From Sedimentitalea xiamensis (GTDB lineage Bacteria; Pseudomonadota; Alphaproteobacteria; Rhodobacterales; Rhodobacteraceae): a DNA stretch of 64,000 nucleotides. Location of the stretch: contig NZ_JASNJE010000010.1 of assembly GCF_030164465.1 (NCBI RefSeq), forward strand, positions 1 through 64,000, written 5' to 3'. Positions 24,359-33,981 of the stretch are shown here, one piece after another (position 1 is the stretch's first letter; every line of letters starts with the position of its first letter). The translations under genes were made by a program, and so were the position numbers. A model generated the notes under the pieces. The model did no database searches and was not told the origin of the DNA. It was given only the letters and a program-made list of their open reading frames with translations.

Positions 24359-25653
24359 CCCGGCACCGTCCGCGCATTCAGCGTCATTCCGGCCTGCGCG
24401 CCGACGCGCTGGTTCCACAGCTGGCCAAGCGCCGACATCTCGTCGCGCAGCAGGGCCTCGTGCCGCGACAGCCAGTCCGGGATCGACCCGAATTCGACGA
24501 TCCGCGCCCTGCCCCCCTGCACCGTGACCACCGGCCAGTCGCCGACCAGCGCATTACCGATCCCGAACATGTCCTGCCCCCACCACTGCGCGTTTCCAAA
24601 GGCATGGGTGACCTGGCCCATCTGTTTCATCGCCGCCAGAACCGACACGGAATTGATGCTGCCGGCCTTTTCCACCGCCGCGTGCCATATATCGAGAATT
24701 GCCGCGTATTCCCAGCTGACCGCGCTCCAGGTTCCGGGAAAGCGGCGGTTGTATTCGGCAAAGAACATCTGCGGCTGATTGAAAAAGAACGCTTTCTTGC
24801 GCAGCATCGGATCGTCGAAATCGGGAAACTGAAAGGTCGCGCCTTCCATGAAACCGGCCGAGGTGCGCGCCACGAGCCGGTCGTAATTGTCCAGCGTGCA
24901 GGACAGGATCGTGCCGCGAAACCCCTGCGCATGGGCGTATTCGGTCATCGCGTGCACCATCGGCGTATGACTCGTGCACCAGCACAGGATGTCCGGGTCA
25001 GTGTCCAGCATCGGCTGCACCAGCGCCGCCGCACCCGTGCCGTCGGGATCATAACGGATCTCCTTGGCGACGGTCAGCCCCGCCGCCCTGAACGCGGCGC
25101 GATAGGTCGCCAGCGACGGCGTGCCAAGCGCATCGGTCTGGCTGCACATCGCCACCCGGCGCAGTTCCGGCCGGGTGCGGGCCAGCCAGTCCACCCCGGT
25201 CACGTTGTAGATCGGGTGCACTTCGCTGGGCGCGATCAGATAGGGCGTATCGGGCGACAGGTCGCTGGGCAGCAGCGTCGAGGTCAGCACCTTGCGCGCC
25301 ATCAAATCGTCACGCACCGGGGTGAAACTGTCACCGCCCAGCATCATCATCAGCGCCACATCATAAGTCCGGGTCAGATACCGCGCCCCTTCGACGGCGC
25401 GGTCCGGGTCATAGCCGCAGTCAAACGCATGAATGCGGATCGGATACCGCCGCCCCCGGATCAGAAGCCCGCCGGACCGGTTCAGCCAGTCCTCCCAGAT
25501 CTGACAGCCGTTCAGCCCCGGCCGCCCCCAGGATTCGACCGGACCGCTCAGCGGCGCGAGGAAACCGATGTTGACCGGCTCGCTCATGCCCACGCGCATC
25601 CGGGGCAAGGCGCTGGTGACGGCGAGCGAATGGGCGAAACTGGAACCTGACAT
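24355..25653 (-). CDS. Signal-less LIV-type binding protein paralogue, possibly a cytoplasmic sensor
   Basis: A 432-aa protein (410 aa if it begins at 25587) that parallels the exported binding protein at 21908-23185 along its whole length, sharing NIGFLAPLSGP, SEVHPIYNVTGVDWLAR, SAVSWEYAAILDIWHAA and LGQLWNQR. It has no usable export signal: the first 22 residues lack twin arginines, a basic start and a hydrophobic core, and an in-frame stop at 25663-25665 rules out a longer N-terminus. It may therefore work in the cytoplasm, as AmiC does in amidase control, or be a decayed binding protein. It converges on the GntR gene and diverges from tmm. No downstream partner regulator of the AmiR type is present. 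Confidence 0.7.
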   Translation of the reverse strand: MSGSSFAHSLAVTSALPRMRVGMSEPVNIGFLAPLSGPVESWGRPGLNGCQIWEDWLNRSGGLLIRGRRYPIRIHAFDCGYDPDRAVEGARYLTRTYDVALMMMLGGDSFTPVRDDLMARKVLTSTLLPSDLSPDTPYLIAPSEVHPIYNVTGVDWLARTRPELRRVAMCSQTDALGTPSLATYRAAFRAAGLTVAKEIRYDPDGTGAAALVQPMLDTDPDILCWCTSHTPMVHAMTEYAHAQGFRGTILSCTLDNYDRLVARTSAGFMEGATFQFPDFDDPMLRKKAFFFNQPQMFFAEYNRRFPGTWSAVSWEYAAILDIWHAAVEKAGSINSVSVLAAMKQMGQVTHAFGNAQWWGQDMFGIGNALVGDWPVVTVQGGRARIVEFGSIPDWLSRHEALLRDEMSALGQLWNQRVGAQAGMTLNARTVPG

Positions 25654-25739
25654 GAGCCAGATCTAGCAGCAAATCCGGTCCGCGGCAGGGGGTTTTTTAG
25701 GAAATGGGCGGAAATTTTGTTTCGCAGGATGAAAATTGG

Positions 25740-25782
25740 TTGACAGATTGGTCCTCCGGATGGCTATTTGGACCAGACCAAT
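25740..25782 (+). promoter_or_regulatory. Predicted tmm promoter with overlapping inverted repeat
   Basis: A perfect -35 hexamer TTGACA (25740-25745) is followed 17 bases later by GCTATT (25763-25768), a weak -10. An inverted repeat ATTGGTC (25747-25753) with GACCAAT (25776-25782) covers the spacer and the -10. The inner TTTGGACCAGACCAA repeats the GGACC theme of the LIV/GntR intergenic region, so the GntR protein is the likely binder. This is prediction only. Confidence 0.5.
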
Positions 25783-25826
25783 AAAGAACCAGTGACTCAT
25801 CTGGTTTCGCAACACGGGAGAACCAC

Positions 25827-27170
25827 ATGACACAGAAACGGGTTGCCGTCATCGGCGCGGGGCCGTCGGGCCTGGCACAGCTGCGCGCCTTCCAGTCCGC
25901 CGCCCAGAAGGGCGCCGAGATCCCCGAGATCGTCTGTTTCGAGAAGCAGGACAACTGGGGCGGGCTCTGGAACTACACCTGGCGCACCGGCCTGGACGAG
26001 AACGGCGAGCCCGTCCACTGTTCGATGTATCGCTATCTCTGGTCCAACGGCCCCAAGGAGGGCCTGGAATTCGCCGATTATTCCTTCGAGGAACATTTCG
26101 GCAAGCAGATCGCCTCCTACCCGCCGCGCGCCGTGCTGTTCGACTATATCGAAGGCCGGGTGCTCAAGGCGGATGTGCGCAAGTGGATCCGCTTCAACTC
26201 GGTCATCCGCTGGGTGCAGTATAACGAGGACGCGGGCAATTTCACCGTCACCGTGCACGACCATTCCAAGGACAGCACCTACAGCGAGGATTTCGACCAC
26301 GTCATCGTCGCCTCGGGCCATTTCTCGACCCCGAACGTGCCCTTCTACGAAGGTTTCGACACGTTCAACGGCCGCGTCCTGCACGCCCATGATTTCCGCG
26401 ACGCCCGCGAATTCAAGAACAAGGACATCCTGATCCTCGGCTCAAGCTATTCGGCCGAAGACATCGGGTCGCAATGCTGGAAATACGGCTGCAAGTCCGT
26501 CACCGTCGCCTATCGCAACGCGCCGATGGGCTTTGACTGGCCCGACAACTGGGCAGAAGTCCCGGCGCTGGTCAAGGTGGACGGCCGGACCGCCTATTTC
26601 AAGGACGGCAGCAGCCGCGAGGTCGATGCGATCATCCTCTGCACCGGCTACAAGCATTTCTTCAACTTCCTGCCGGACGACCTGCGCCTGAAGACCGCCA
26701 ACCGGCTTGCCGCCGCTGATCTCTACAAGGGCGTGGCCTGGGTGCACAATCCCAAGCTGTTCTATCTCGGGATGCAGGACCAGTGGTTCACCTTCAACAT
26801 GTTCGACGCCCAGGCCTGGTGGGTGCGCGACGCGATCATGGGCAAGCTCGATATTCCCGGTGAACAGGCGATGCTGGCCGATGTCAAGGAACGCGAAGCC
26901 CGCGAGGAAGCCAGCGACGACGCCAAATACGCGATCAAGTATCAGGGCGACTATGTGCAGGAACTGATCGACGAGACCGATTATCCCAGCTTCGACGTCG
27001 ATGGCGCGTGCGAAGCCTTCTACCAGTGGAAAAAGCACAAGTCCGAAAACATCATGGGATTTCGCAACAACTGCTACAAATCCGTCATTACGGGCACGAT
27101 GGCCCCTGTGCACCACACCCCGTGGAAGGACGCGCTGGACGACACGATGCCCGTCTACTTGCAGAACTGA
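25827..27170 (+). CDS. tmm: Trimethylamine monooxygenase (flavin-containing monooxygenase)
   Basis: A 447-aa bacterial flavin-containing monooxygenase, the usual Tmm length. It oxidises trimethylamine to its N-oxide with NADPH and oxygen, and members also oxidise dimethylsulfide to DMSO. FAD-binding GAGPSG is at residues 10-15, the FMO fingerprint [11 protein letters not shown] at 180-190, and the NADPH-binding loop GSSYSAED at 205-212 with Tyr208 at the position of the gating tyrosine known in Tmm. [17 protein letters not shown] and [18 protein letters not shown] match Roseobacter Tmm closely. GGGAGA lies before the ATG. It is followed by a strong terminator, so it is probably monocistronic. 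Confidence 0.94.
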   Translation: MTQKRVAVIGAGPSGLAQLRAFQSAAQKGAEIPEIVCFEKQDNWGGLWNYTWRTGLDENGEPVHCSMYRYLWSNGPKEGLEFADYSFEEHFGKQIASYPPRAVLFDYIEGRVLKADVRKWIRFNSVIRWVQYNEDAGNFTVTVHDHSKDSTYSEDFDHVIVASGHFSTPNVPFYEGFDTFNGRVLHAHDFRDAREFKNKDILILGSSYSAEDIGSQCWKYGCKSVTVAYRNAPMGFDWPDNWAEVPALVKVDGRTAYFKDGSSREVDAIILCTGYKHFFNFLPDDLRLKTANRLAAADLYKGVAWVHNPKLFYLGMQDQWFTFNMFDAQAWWVRDAIMGKLDIPGEQAMLADVKEREAREEASDDAKYAIKYQGDYVQELIDETDYPSFDVDGACEAFYQWKKHKSENIMGFRNNCYKSVITGTMAPVHHTPWKDALDDTMPVYLQN

Positions 27171-27200
27171 CCCCTCCCCGTCGGTCCCTGCAAGACCTGA

Positions 27201-27225
27201 CCCCCGCAGCAATGCGGGGGTTTTT
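27201..27225 (+). terminator. Intrinsic terminator after tmm
   Basis: An 8-bp perfect stem, CCCCCGCA (27201-27208) with TGCGGGGG (27213-27220), has a GCAA (GNRA) tetraloop and is followed by TTTTT. It lies 30 bases after the tmm stop and isolates tmm from the convergent ccdAB pair. Confidence 0.92.
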
Positions 27226-27246
27226 CGTTGCGCGGCGTCCGGTTTT

Positions 27247-27546
27247 TCAGATCCCCGACAGAAGCGCGTCCATGGCGCGCAGGATGTCGTCGCGCAACAC
27301 CGCCAGCGACCCGATCCTTGTCCCCAGTTCGCCCAGGGTCAGGGTCGCGGCGAGCTGCGGCATCACCAGAAAAGATTCTTCGCCGATCACCGCGACCGGG
27401 TTCAGGCTGCGCAGCACGCGGTTCACCGAATGCGCCGGAACCAGCGGCGCCACCACGCGGGTGTTCAACTGGTCCAGCAGGTCGCTTTGCAGGATGACGA
27501 CCATCGGGCCGCCGGCCATGCGATAGAGATCGAACTGCGCCGTCAT
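27247..27546 (-). CDS. ccdB: CcdB-family toxin
   Basis: A 99-aa protein of the CcdB family, whose characterised members poison DNA gyrase. The pattern MTAQFDLYRMAGG, VVILQSDLLD, VVAPLVP, and NPVAVIGEESFLVMPQLAAT, ending AMDALLSGI, matches CcdB, where the C-terminal W-G-I triplet contacts gyrase. Here the last three residues are S-G-I, so the key tryptophan is replaced by serine. That may weaken gyrase poisoning or reflect chromosomal CcdB diversity. It starts 3 bases after ccdA ends, the normal antitoxin-first order. It converges on tmm. Confidence 0.85.
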   Translation of the reverse strand: MTAQFDLYRMAGGPMVVILQSDLLDQLNTRVVAPLVPAHSVNRVLRSLNPVAVIGEESFLVMPQLAATLTLGELGTRIGSLAVLRDDILRAMDALLSGI

Positions 27547-27549
27547 CGG

Positions 27550-27780
27550 TCAGAACTTGCGAAATCCCGACAGCGGCGGCCCGTCGCGATCCAGGAAAGC
27601 GTTGTAATCGGCGATCGCCCCGGCGTTTTCCTGTTTCCAGATCCGCGCGCGTTCCGCCCGGATCGCCGCGACCAGCCCGGATTCGGCCGCCTGCGACAGG
27701 TTGATGCCCAGGGCGCGAGCCTCGTCCAGAACCTTTGCATCCAGCGTCATGCTGGTGGATTTCCGTGTCTGTTCGCGCAT
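27550..27780 (-). CDS. ccdA: CcdA-family antitoxin
   Basis: A 76-aa antitoxin. The N-terminal ribbon-helix-helix part (KSTSMTLDAKVLDEARALGINLS) binds DNA and the C-terminal part (RIWKQENAGAIADYNAFLDRDGPPLSGFRKF) is the flexible toxin-wrapping tail with the family-typical N-x-F-x-x-x-x-G-x-P-L pattern. It should neutralise CcdB and autorepress the pair. It diverges from the hut operon with about 220 bases between. A chromosomal location beside metabolic operons suggests regional stabilisation or an acquired module. Confidence 0.85.
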   Translation of the reverse strand: MREQTRKSTSMTLDAKVLDEARALGINLSQAAESGLVAAIRAERARIWKQENAGAIADYNAFLDRDGPPLSGFRKF

Positions 27781-27934
27781 GTCCTGCCCCGTGATATACC
27801 GTCAAACATACCGCAAATTCTGCCGCCGGTCGAGTGGCATCAGATCTGCAATCCGCCCCGGCGCAATCCGATCCGACCGGAACTGAGCAGGACATGTCTT
27901 GCGTGGATCACTTCTATTTCCATGCTTATTGATT

Positions 27935-27953
27935 TTATGTATAGACATATTAG
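27935..27953. promoter_or_regulatory. Predicted HutC operator in the hutI promoter
   Basis: The 19-mer here matches the one at 33982-34000 in 16 positions, including an exact shared core GTATAGACATAT. Within it ATGTATAGACAT is a near-palindrome of the ATGTnTAnACAT form. It lies 48 bases before hutI. A copy before hutC as well is what an autoregulated HutC repressor would need. The rest of the 27781-28000 gap is AT-rich, with no gene. Confidence 0.7.
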
Positions 27954-28000
27954 ACAAAAATAACTACGAGAAAAGACGAATCTTTCAAGGACACCTGCTC

Positions 28001-29212
28001 ATGGCCAACAGCGATCAATTGCTTTGCGACCTGCGCGCCGCGACTCTGACCGGGTCCGGAACGCCCTATGGGCTGATCGACGACGCCGCCATCGCGCTGT
28101 CGCAGAGGCGGATCGCGTGGGTCGGCCGCCGCGACGACCTGCCTGACGCCTTTCGCCGGTTCGAACCTCTGTCCCTGCGGGGACGGCTGGTGACGCCCGG
28201 CCTGATCGACTGCCACACTCACGCGGTGCATGGCGGCAACCGCGCCGCCGAATTCGAAATGCGGCTGAACGGCGCCAGCTACGAAGAGGTCGCGCGCGCC
28301 GGCGGCGGCATCGTGTCCACCGTCGCGGCGACCCGCGCCGCCAGCGAGGACGCATTGCTGCAAACCGCCCTGCGGCGCGTCGACGCCCTGATCGCCGAAG
28401 GCGTCACCACGATCGAGATCAAGTCCGGCTATGGCCTGGACATGGACACCGAACTGCGGATGCTGCGTGTCGCCCGCGCCATCGCGGCGCAGCGCCCGAT
28501 CCGCGTCCGCACCTCCTTTCTCGGGGCGCATGCGACACCGCCCGAATACGCCGGGCGCGGCGACGCCTATATCGACGACATCTGCATCCCGGCCCTGCGC
28601 GCCGCCCATGCCGAAGGACTCGTGGACGCGGTGGACGGGTTCTGCGAAGGCATCGCCTTTTCCCCGGACCAGATCGCCCGCGTCTTCGTCGTGGCCCGCG
28701 CGCTGGACCTGCCGGTCAAGTTGCATGCGGAACAGCTCTCCAACCTCGGCGGCGCGAAACTGGCCGCCCGCCACGGCGCGTTGTCCGCCGACCACCTGGA
28801 ATACCTCGACGAAGACGGGGTGCGGGCGATGGCCGGATCGGGCACGGTCGCGGTGATCCTGCCCGGCGCCTTCTACACGCTGCGCGAAACCCAGGCGCCG
28901 CCGATCGCGGCCTTGCGCCGGCACCGGGTGCCGATCGCCCTGGCCACCGACCTGAACCCCGGTTCCTCGCCGATGAATTCCCTGCTGCTGGCGATGAACA
29001 TGGGCTGCACCCTGTTCCGCCTGACGCCCGAAGAGGCGCTGCGCGGCGTCACCGCCCATGCCGCCCGCGCGCTCGGCCTGGCGGACGCGGGCACGCTCGC
29101 CGCCGGCCAGCGCGCCGATCTTGCCATCTGGGATGTCGAGCACCCCGCCGAACTCAGCTACCGCATCGGTTTCAACCCCCTGCACGACCGCCTTTTCGGA
29201 GAATCGCCATGA
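28001..29212 (+). CDS. hutI: Imidazolonepropionase
   Basis: A 403-aa metal-dependent amidohydrolase that opens the ring of 4-imidazolone-5-propionate to formiminoglutamate in histidine breakdown. Metal-binding [12 protein letters not shown] lies near residue 66, [10 protein letters not shown] near 140, [12 protein letters not shown] near 240 and [10 protein letters not shown] near 317, all standard for HutI. The start at 28001 with AAGGA upstream gives the normal length; the longer frame from 27899 runs through the operator. It is first in hutIHGU, and its stop overlaps the hutH start. Confidence 0.93.
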   Translation: MANSDQLLCDLRAATLTGSGTPYGLIDDAAIALSQRRIAWVGRRDDLPDAFRRFEPLSLRGRLVTPGLIDCHTHAVHGGNRAAEFEMRLNGASYEEVARAGGGIVSTVAATRAASEDALLQTALRRVDALIAEGVTTIEIKSGYGLDMDTELRMLRVARAIAAQRPIRVRTSFLGAHATPPEYAGRGDAYIDDICIPALRAAHAEGLVDAVDGFCEGIAFSPDQIARVFVVARALDLPVKLHAEQLSNLGGAKLAARHGALSADHLEYLDEDGVRAMAGSGTVAVILPGAFYTLRETQAPPIAALRRHRVPIALATDLNPGSSPMNSLLLAMNMGCTLFRLTPEEALRGVTAHAARALGLADAGTLAAGQRADLAIWDVEHPAELSYRIGFNPLHDRLFGESP

Positions 29213-30747
29213 CCGGCCTGACACTGACACCGGGGGCCGTGACCCTCGCCGACCTGGAACGGGTGTTCCGCGACCAGGCCGCCGTGCGGCTCGACCCGTC
29301 CTGCCACGGGGCGATAATCGAGGCGCAGGAGCGGATCGACGCCGCCGCCAACGGGTCCGACGCCGTCTACGGGGTCAACACCGGGTTCGGCAAGCTGGCC
29401 AGCGTCAAGATCGCGGCGGCGGACACCGCCACCCTGCAACGCAACCTGATCCTGTCCCATTGCTGCGGCGTCGGCGACCCGATCCCCCGCGCCCATGCCC
29501 GCCTGATGATGGCGCTGAAGCTGCTCAGCCTCGGACGGGGCGCGTCGGGCGTGCGGCTCGAACTCGTGCATCTGATCGAAGCGATGCTGGACCGCGGCGT
29601 GACCCCGGTGATCCCGGCGCAGGGGTCGGTCGGGGCCTCCGGCGACCTTGCGCCGCTGGCGCATATGGCCGCCGTGATGATGGGCGAGGCCGAAGCCGAA
29701 TTCGGCGGCGACATCCTGCCCGGCGCCGAGGCGCTGGCCCGCGCCGGCCTGTCCCCGGTGGTGCTGGGCGCGAAGGAAGGGTTGGCGCTGATCAACGGCA
29801 CCCAGTTTTCCACCGCCTTCGCGCTGGCGGGGCTGTTCGGCGCATGGCGGGCGATGCAGTCGGCGCTCGTCACGTCGGCCCTGTCCACCGACGCTATCAT
29901 GGGATCCACCGCGCCGCTGCAACCGGAAATCCACGCCCTGCGCGGCCACGCGGGCCAGATCGACGCCGCCGCCACGCTGCGCGCGCTGCTGGAGGGATCG
30001 GTCATCCGCGAAAGCCACCGCGACGGCGACAGCCGGGTGCAGGACCCCTATTGCATCCGCTGCCAGCCGCAGGTCACCGGCGCGGCGATGGACATGCTGC
30101 GCATGGCCGCGCGGACGCTGGAGATCGAATCCAACGCCGCCACCGACAATCCGCTGGTTCTGACCGGGGCCGGCCTGATCGTGTCCGGCGGCAATTTCCA
30201 CGCCGAGCCGGTCGGGTTCGCCGCCGACATGATCGCGCTGGCCCTTGCCGAGATCGGCGCCATCGCGCAGCGCCGCATCGCGCTGATCGTGGACCCGGTC
30301 CTGTCCCATGACCTGCCGCCCTTCCTGACCCCCGATCCGGGGCTGAATTCCGGCTACATGATCGCCGAAGTCACCACCGCCGCCCTGATGAGCGAGAACA
30401 AGCACCTGGCCAATCCCTGCGTCACCGACAGCACCCCGACCAGCGCCAACCAGGAAGACCACGTGTCCATGGCCGCCCATGGCGCGGTGCGGCTGGGGCG
30501 GATGGTCGCCAATCTCGAACGCATCCTCGGGGTGGAACTGCTCTGCGCCGCGCAGGGCATCGAATTCCGCTCGCCGCTCGTGACCAGCCCGCCGCTGGGC
30601 CGCGTCGTGGCTGAACTGCGCGCCAGCGTGCCCGGCCTGACCGCCGACCGCTATCTCGCGCCCGACCTGGAAGCCGCGGCGGCGCTGATCCGGTCGGGCC
30701 GGACCGTCGCCAGCAGCGGCGTCGCCATGCCGGGGATCGCGCCGTGA
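29209..30747 (+). CDS. hutH: Histidine ammonia-lyase
   Basis: A 512-aa lyase that removes ammonia from histidine to give urocanate. The Ala143-Ser144-Gly145 triad in [12 protein letters not shown] forms the MIO prosthetic group by self-cyclisation. [11 protein letters not shown] near residue 54 and the [14 protein letters not shown] and [14 protein letters not shown] motifs near residues 330 and 412 are typical active-site stretches. It overlaps hutI by 4 bases and hutG by GTGA, so the operon is translationally coupled. Confidence 0.95.
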   Translation: MTGLTLTPGAVTLADLERVFRDQAAVRLDPSCHGAIIEAQERIDAAANGSDAVYGVNTGFGKLASVKIAAADTATLQRNLILSHCCGVGDPIPRAHARLMMALKLLSLGRGASGVRLELVHLIEAMLDRGVTPVIPAQGSVGASGDLAPLAHMAAVMMGEAEAEFGGDILPGAEALARAGLSPVVLGAKEGLALINGTQFSTAFALAGLFGAWRAMQSALVTSALSTDAIMGSTAPLQPEIHALRGHAGQIDAAATLRALLEGSVIRESHRDGDSRVQDPYCIRCQPQVTGAAMDMLRMAARTLEIESNAATDNPLVLTGAGLIVSGGNFHAEPVGFAADMIALALAEIGAIAQRRIALIVDPVLSHDLPPFLTPDPGLNSGYMIAEVTTAALMSENKHLANPCVTDSTPTSANQEDHVSMAAHGAVRLGRMVANLERILGVELLCAAQGIEFRSPLVTSPPLGRVVAELRASVPGLTADRYLAPDLEAAAALIRSGRTVASSGVAMPGIAP

Positions 30748-31553
30748 GCGCCCCGGCGGCCCCGGTCGAGGTGACGCGCGGCGACAGCCCGGTCGTCCTG
30801 GGGCTGCCGCATACGGGCACCTTCGTTCCCGACGCCATCCGGGCGCGGCTGAACCCGCGCGGGCGGGGCTTGGACGACACGGACTGGCACATCGACCGGC
30901 TCTATCACGGGCTTCTGGACGGCGCGACAACGGTGCGGGCCACCTTTCACCGCTATGTCATCGACGCCAACCGCGACCCTTCGGGGGTCAGCCTCTACCC
31001 CGGCCGGAACACGACCGGGCTGGTGCCGCTGACGGATTTCGACGGGCGGCCCATCTGGGACATCCCGCCGGACGATGCGGAAACCGAAGACCGCCGCGCC
31101 GCCTTTCACGCGCCCTACCATGCGGCCCTGAAGGCGGAACTGGACCGGGTGAAGGCGCTGCACGGGATCGCGATCCTTTACGATTGCCATTCGATCCGGT
31201 CGCGGATTCCCTACCTGTTTGACGGCACGCTGCCGGATCTCAACATCGGCACGAACCACGGCACGACCTGTCACCGCGCCATCGAAACCGCGGTCTACGG
31301 GCTGTGCCGGGCCGAAGACCGCTATTCCACGGTGCTGAACGGCCGGTTCAAGGGCGGTTGGACCACGCGCCACTATGGCCGCCCCGACGACAACATCCAC
31401 GCCATCCAGATGGAACTGGCCCAATCCACCTACCTGACCGGCGAGGCCGCGCCCTGGGACTATGACACCGGGGCGGCCGAACGCCTGCGCCCGGTTCTCA
31501 AGCGGATCCTGGGCCGGCTGGCGCATCTTGCCCTGAACGGAGACCTGACATGA
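30744..31553 (+). CDS. hutG: N-formylglutamate deformylase
   Basis: A 269-aa protein of the N-formylglutamate amidohydrolase family, which releases formate and glutamate as the last step of the five-step histidine route. [11 protein letters not shown] near residue 19, [16 protein letters not shown] near 147, [10 protein letters not shown], and [13 protein letters not shown] hold the likely metal and substrate residues. It is not the arginase-like formimidoylglutamase of the four-step route. The start is GTG at 30744 inside the hutH stop. The route then needs HutF, the deiminase, which is absent from this operon. Confidence 0.9.
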   Translation: MSAPAAPVEVTRGDSPVVLGLPHTGTFVPDAIRARLNPRGRGLDDTDWHIDRLYHGLLDGATTVRATFHRYVIDANRDPSGVSLYPGRNTTGLVPLTDFDGRPIWDIPPDDAETEDRRAAFHAPYHAALKAELDRVKALHGIAILYDCHSIRSRIPYLFDGTLPDLNIGTNHGTTCHRAIETAVYGLCRAEDRYSTVLNGRFKGGWTTRHYGRPDDNIHAIQMELAQSTYLTGEAAPWDYDTGAAERLRPVLKRILGRLAHLALNGDLT

Positions 31554-33214
31554 CCGACCCCCGCAAGAACATCCGCGACGTCTTTCCGGCAACCGGAACC
31601 GAGATCACCGCGAAAAGCTGGCTGACCGAGGCGCCGATGCGGATGCTGATGAACAACCTGCACCCGGACGTGGCCGAGAACCCGCACGAGCTCGTCGTCT
31701 ATGGCGGTATCGGCCGCGCGGCCCGCACCTGGAAGGATTTCGACACCATCGTCGCCAGCCTGAAGGATCTGGAGGAAGACCAGACCCTTCTGGTGCAATC
31801 GGGAAAGCCGGTCGGCGTGTTCCAGACCCACAAGGACGCGCCCCGCGTGCTGATCGCCAACAGCAACCTGGTGCCGCATTGGGCGACCTGGGATCACTTC
31901 AACGAACTGGACCGGAAGGGGCTGGCCATGTACGGTCAGATGACCGCCGGATCCTGGATCTATATCGGCTCGCAAGGGATCGTGCAGGGCACCTACGAGA
32001 CCTTCACCGAAGCTGGTCGGCAGCATTACGGCGGCGACCTGACCGGCAAGTGGATCCTGACCGGCGGGCTGGGCGGCATGGGCGGCGCGCAGCCGCTGGC
32101 GGCGGTGATGGCCGGGGCCTGCTGCCTGGCGGTGGAATGCAACCCCGACAGCATCGATTTCCGCCTGCGCACGAAATACGTCGATGAAAGGGCCGAGACG
32201 CTGGACGAAGCGCTGGAAATGATCGACCGCTGGACTGCGGCGGGCGAGGCGAAATCGGTGGGCCTGCTGGGCAATGCCGCCGACATCTTCCCCGAGATCC
32301 ACAAACGCGGCATCCGCCCGGACATCGTGACCGACCAGACCAGCGCCCACGATCCGATCAACGGCTACCTGCCGCAGGGCTGGAGCGTGGCCGAGTGGCG
32401 CGAGAAGCGCGAAAGCGATCCGAAGGCGGTGGAAAGGGCCGCCCGCGCCAGCATGAAGGTGCATGTGGCCGCGATGGTCGATTTCTGGAACGACGGGGTG
32501 CCGACGCTGGACTACGGCAACAACATCCGCCAGGTGGCGCTGGAGGAAGGGCTGGAAAACGCCTTTGCCTTTCCGGGCTTCGTGCCCGCCTATATCCGCC
32601 CGCTGTTCTGCCGCGGCATCGGCCCGTTCCGCTGGTGCGCGCTGTCGGGCGATCCGGAGGACATCTACAAGACCGACGCCAAGGTGAAGGAACTGGTGGA
32701 TGACGCGCACCTGCACCAGTGGCTCGACATGGCGCGGGACCGGATCAGTTTCCAGGGCCTGCCCGCGCGGATCTGCTGGGTTGGGCTGGGCGTGCGCCAC
32801 AAGCTGGGTCTGGCCTTCAACGAGATGGTGCGCAACGGCGAGTTGCAGGCACCGGTGGTGATCGGACGCGACCACCTGGACAGCGGTTCGGTCGCCTCGC
32901 CCAACCGTGAGACCGAGGCGATGAAGGACGGCTCCGACGCGGTGTCGGACTGGCCGCTGCTGAACGCGCTGCTGAACACCGCGTCGGGCGCGACATGGGT
33001 GTCGCTGCACCATGGCGGCGGCGTCGGCATGGGGTTCTCGCAACACTCGGGCATGGTGATCTGCTGCGATGGCAGCGAAGACGCAGACCGCCGCATCGCC
33101 CGCGTGCTGTGGAACGACCCGGCGACCGGCGTCATGCGCCATGCCGACGCCGGATACGAGATCGCGAAGGACTGCGCCCGCGAAAACGGGCTGACCCTGC
33201 CGGGCATCCTCTGA
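31550..33214 (+). CDS. hutU: Urocanate hydratase
   Basis: A 554-aa NAD-dependent hydratase that converts urocanate to imidazolonepropionate. The length and motifs are standard: [11 protein letters not shown] near residue 50, a glycine-rich NAD-binding loop [14 protein letters not shown] near 168, [25 protein letters not shown], and a C-terminal [17 protein letters not shown]. It is last of hutIHGU, overlapping hutG by ATGA. It converges on hutC with 25 bases between and no clear terminator. Confidence 0.95.
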   Translation: MTDPRKNIRDVFPATGTEITAKSWLTEAPMRMLMNNLHPDVAENPHELVVYGGIGRAARTWKDFDTIVASLKDLEEDQTLLVQSGKPVGVFQTHKDAPRVLIANSNLVPHWATWDHFNELDRKGLAMYGQMTAGSWIYIGSQGIVQGTYETFTEAGRQHYGGDLTGKWILTGGLGGMGGAQPLAAVMAGACCLAVECNPDSIDFRLRTKYVDERAETLDEALEMIDRWTAAGEAKSVGLLGNAADIFPEIHKRGIRPDIVTDQTSAHDPINGYLPQGWSVAEWREKRESDPKAVERAARASMKVHVAAMVDFWNDGVPTLDYGNNIRQVALEEGLENAFAFPGFVPAYIRPLFCRGIGPFRWCALSGDPEDIYKTDAKVKELVDDAHLHQWLDMARDRISFQGLPARICWVGLGVRHKLGLAFNEMVRNGELQAPVVIGRDHLDSGSVASPNRETEAMKDGSDAVSDWPLLNALLNTASGATWVSLHHGGGVGMGFSQHSGMVICCDGSEDADRRIARVLWNDPATGVMRHADAGYEIAKDCARENGLTLPGIL

Positions 33215-33239
33215 CTCGGCCGGCACGGGCGGGCGGCGG

Positions 33240-33929
33240 TCAGTATTGCGCGGTCATCCTGTGGCCGCGCCGGAAGGTCAGGCGGACGAAGGTGATCGCC
33301 TGGCCTTCCCACCAGGTCGACCGTTCGGTGCGGAACAGCGCATCGCCCGCCGCGCAGCCCAGATGGTCGGCGAGCGACGCATCCGCCTGCACCGCGAGAA
33401 AGCTGATTTCGGCATTCGAGAACGGCATCGCCGCGACCAGCCATTCGTTCGGCCCGGTGGCGGTGAAATCCGCCTCGGCGGCCTTGGGCAGCAGGTCGAG
33501 GCTGATCCAGCGGTCTTCGTGCTGGTAGGGCGCGCCATCGGCGTAATGCATGCAGACCAGGTGCAGGACCCGCCCGCCGTCCCGCAGGTTGAGCCGCGCC
33601 CGCAGCCAGTCCGGCGCGGCGCGGATGTCGCGCCGCACCAGCGCATAGCGGTAGGCCGCGCCCTGATCCTCGATCTCGGCGCGCACGATCGGAATCGCGA
33701 AACGGGCCTGCCGCACGGGCGCCATCCTGACCCGCGTTCCCGCCTTGCGGCGGCGTTCGATGATCCCGTCCTCGGCCAGTTCGCGCATCGCCCGGTTCAC
33801 CGTGGCGCGGGCGCAGTCGTAGCTGCGAGCCAGATCCGTCTCGTTCGGCACGAGGCTGCCGGGCGGCCAGATCCCCTGGGTGATCTTGTCCAGAATATCC
33901 GCCTTCACGTCCCGATACGTGGCCGTCAT
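33240..33929 (-). CDS. hutC: Histidine utilisation repressor HutC (GntR, UTRA domain)
   Basis: A 229-aa GntR regulator of the HutC subfamily. The N-terminal winged helix (PPGSLVPNETDLARSYDCARATVNRAMRELAEDGIIERRRKAGTRV region, residues 20-64) is followed by a UTRA ligand domain that in homologues binds urocanate and releases DNA. The start at 33929 has a G-rich ribosome site (GGGGGGAT); the longer frame to 33995 would begin inside the predicted operator and is rejected. Urocanate from HutH is the expected inducer. Confidence 0.9.
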   Translation of the reverse strand: MTATYRDVKADILDKITQGIWPPGSLVPNETDLARSYDCARATVNRAMRELAEDGIIERRRKAGTRVRMAPVRQARFAIPIVRAEIEDQGAAYRYALVRRDIRAAPDWLRARLNLRDGGRVLHLVCMHYADGAPYQHEDRWISLDLLPKAAEADFTATGPNEWLVAAMPFSNAEISFLAVQADASLADHLGCAAGDALFRTERSTWWEGQAITFVRLTFRRGHRMTAQY

Positions 33930-33981
33930 GGCATCCCCCCTGCATGCGCCATCCGCCGGAACCATGGCACGCTCAGGGGCA

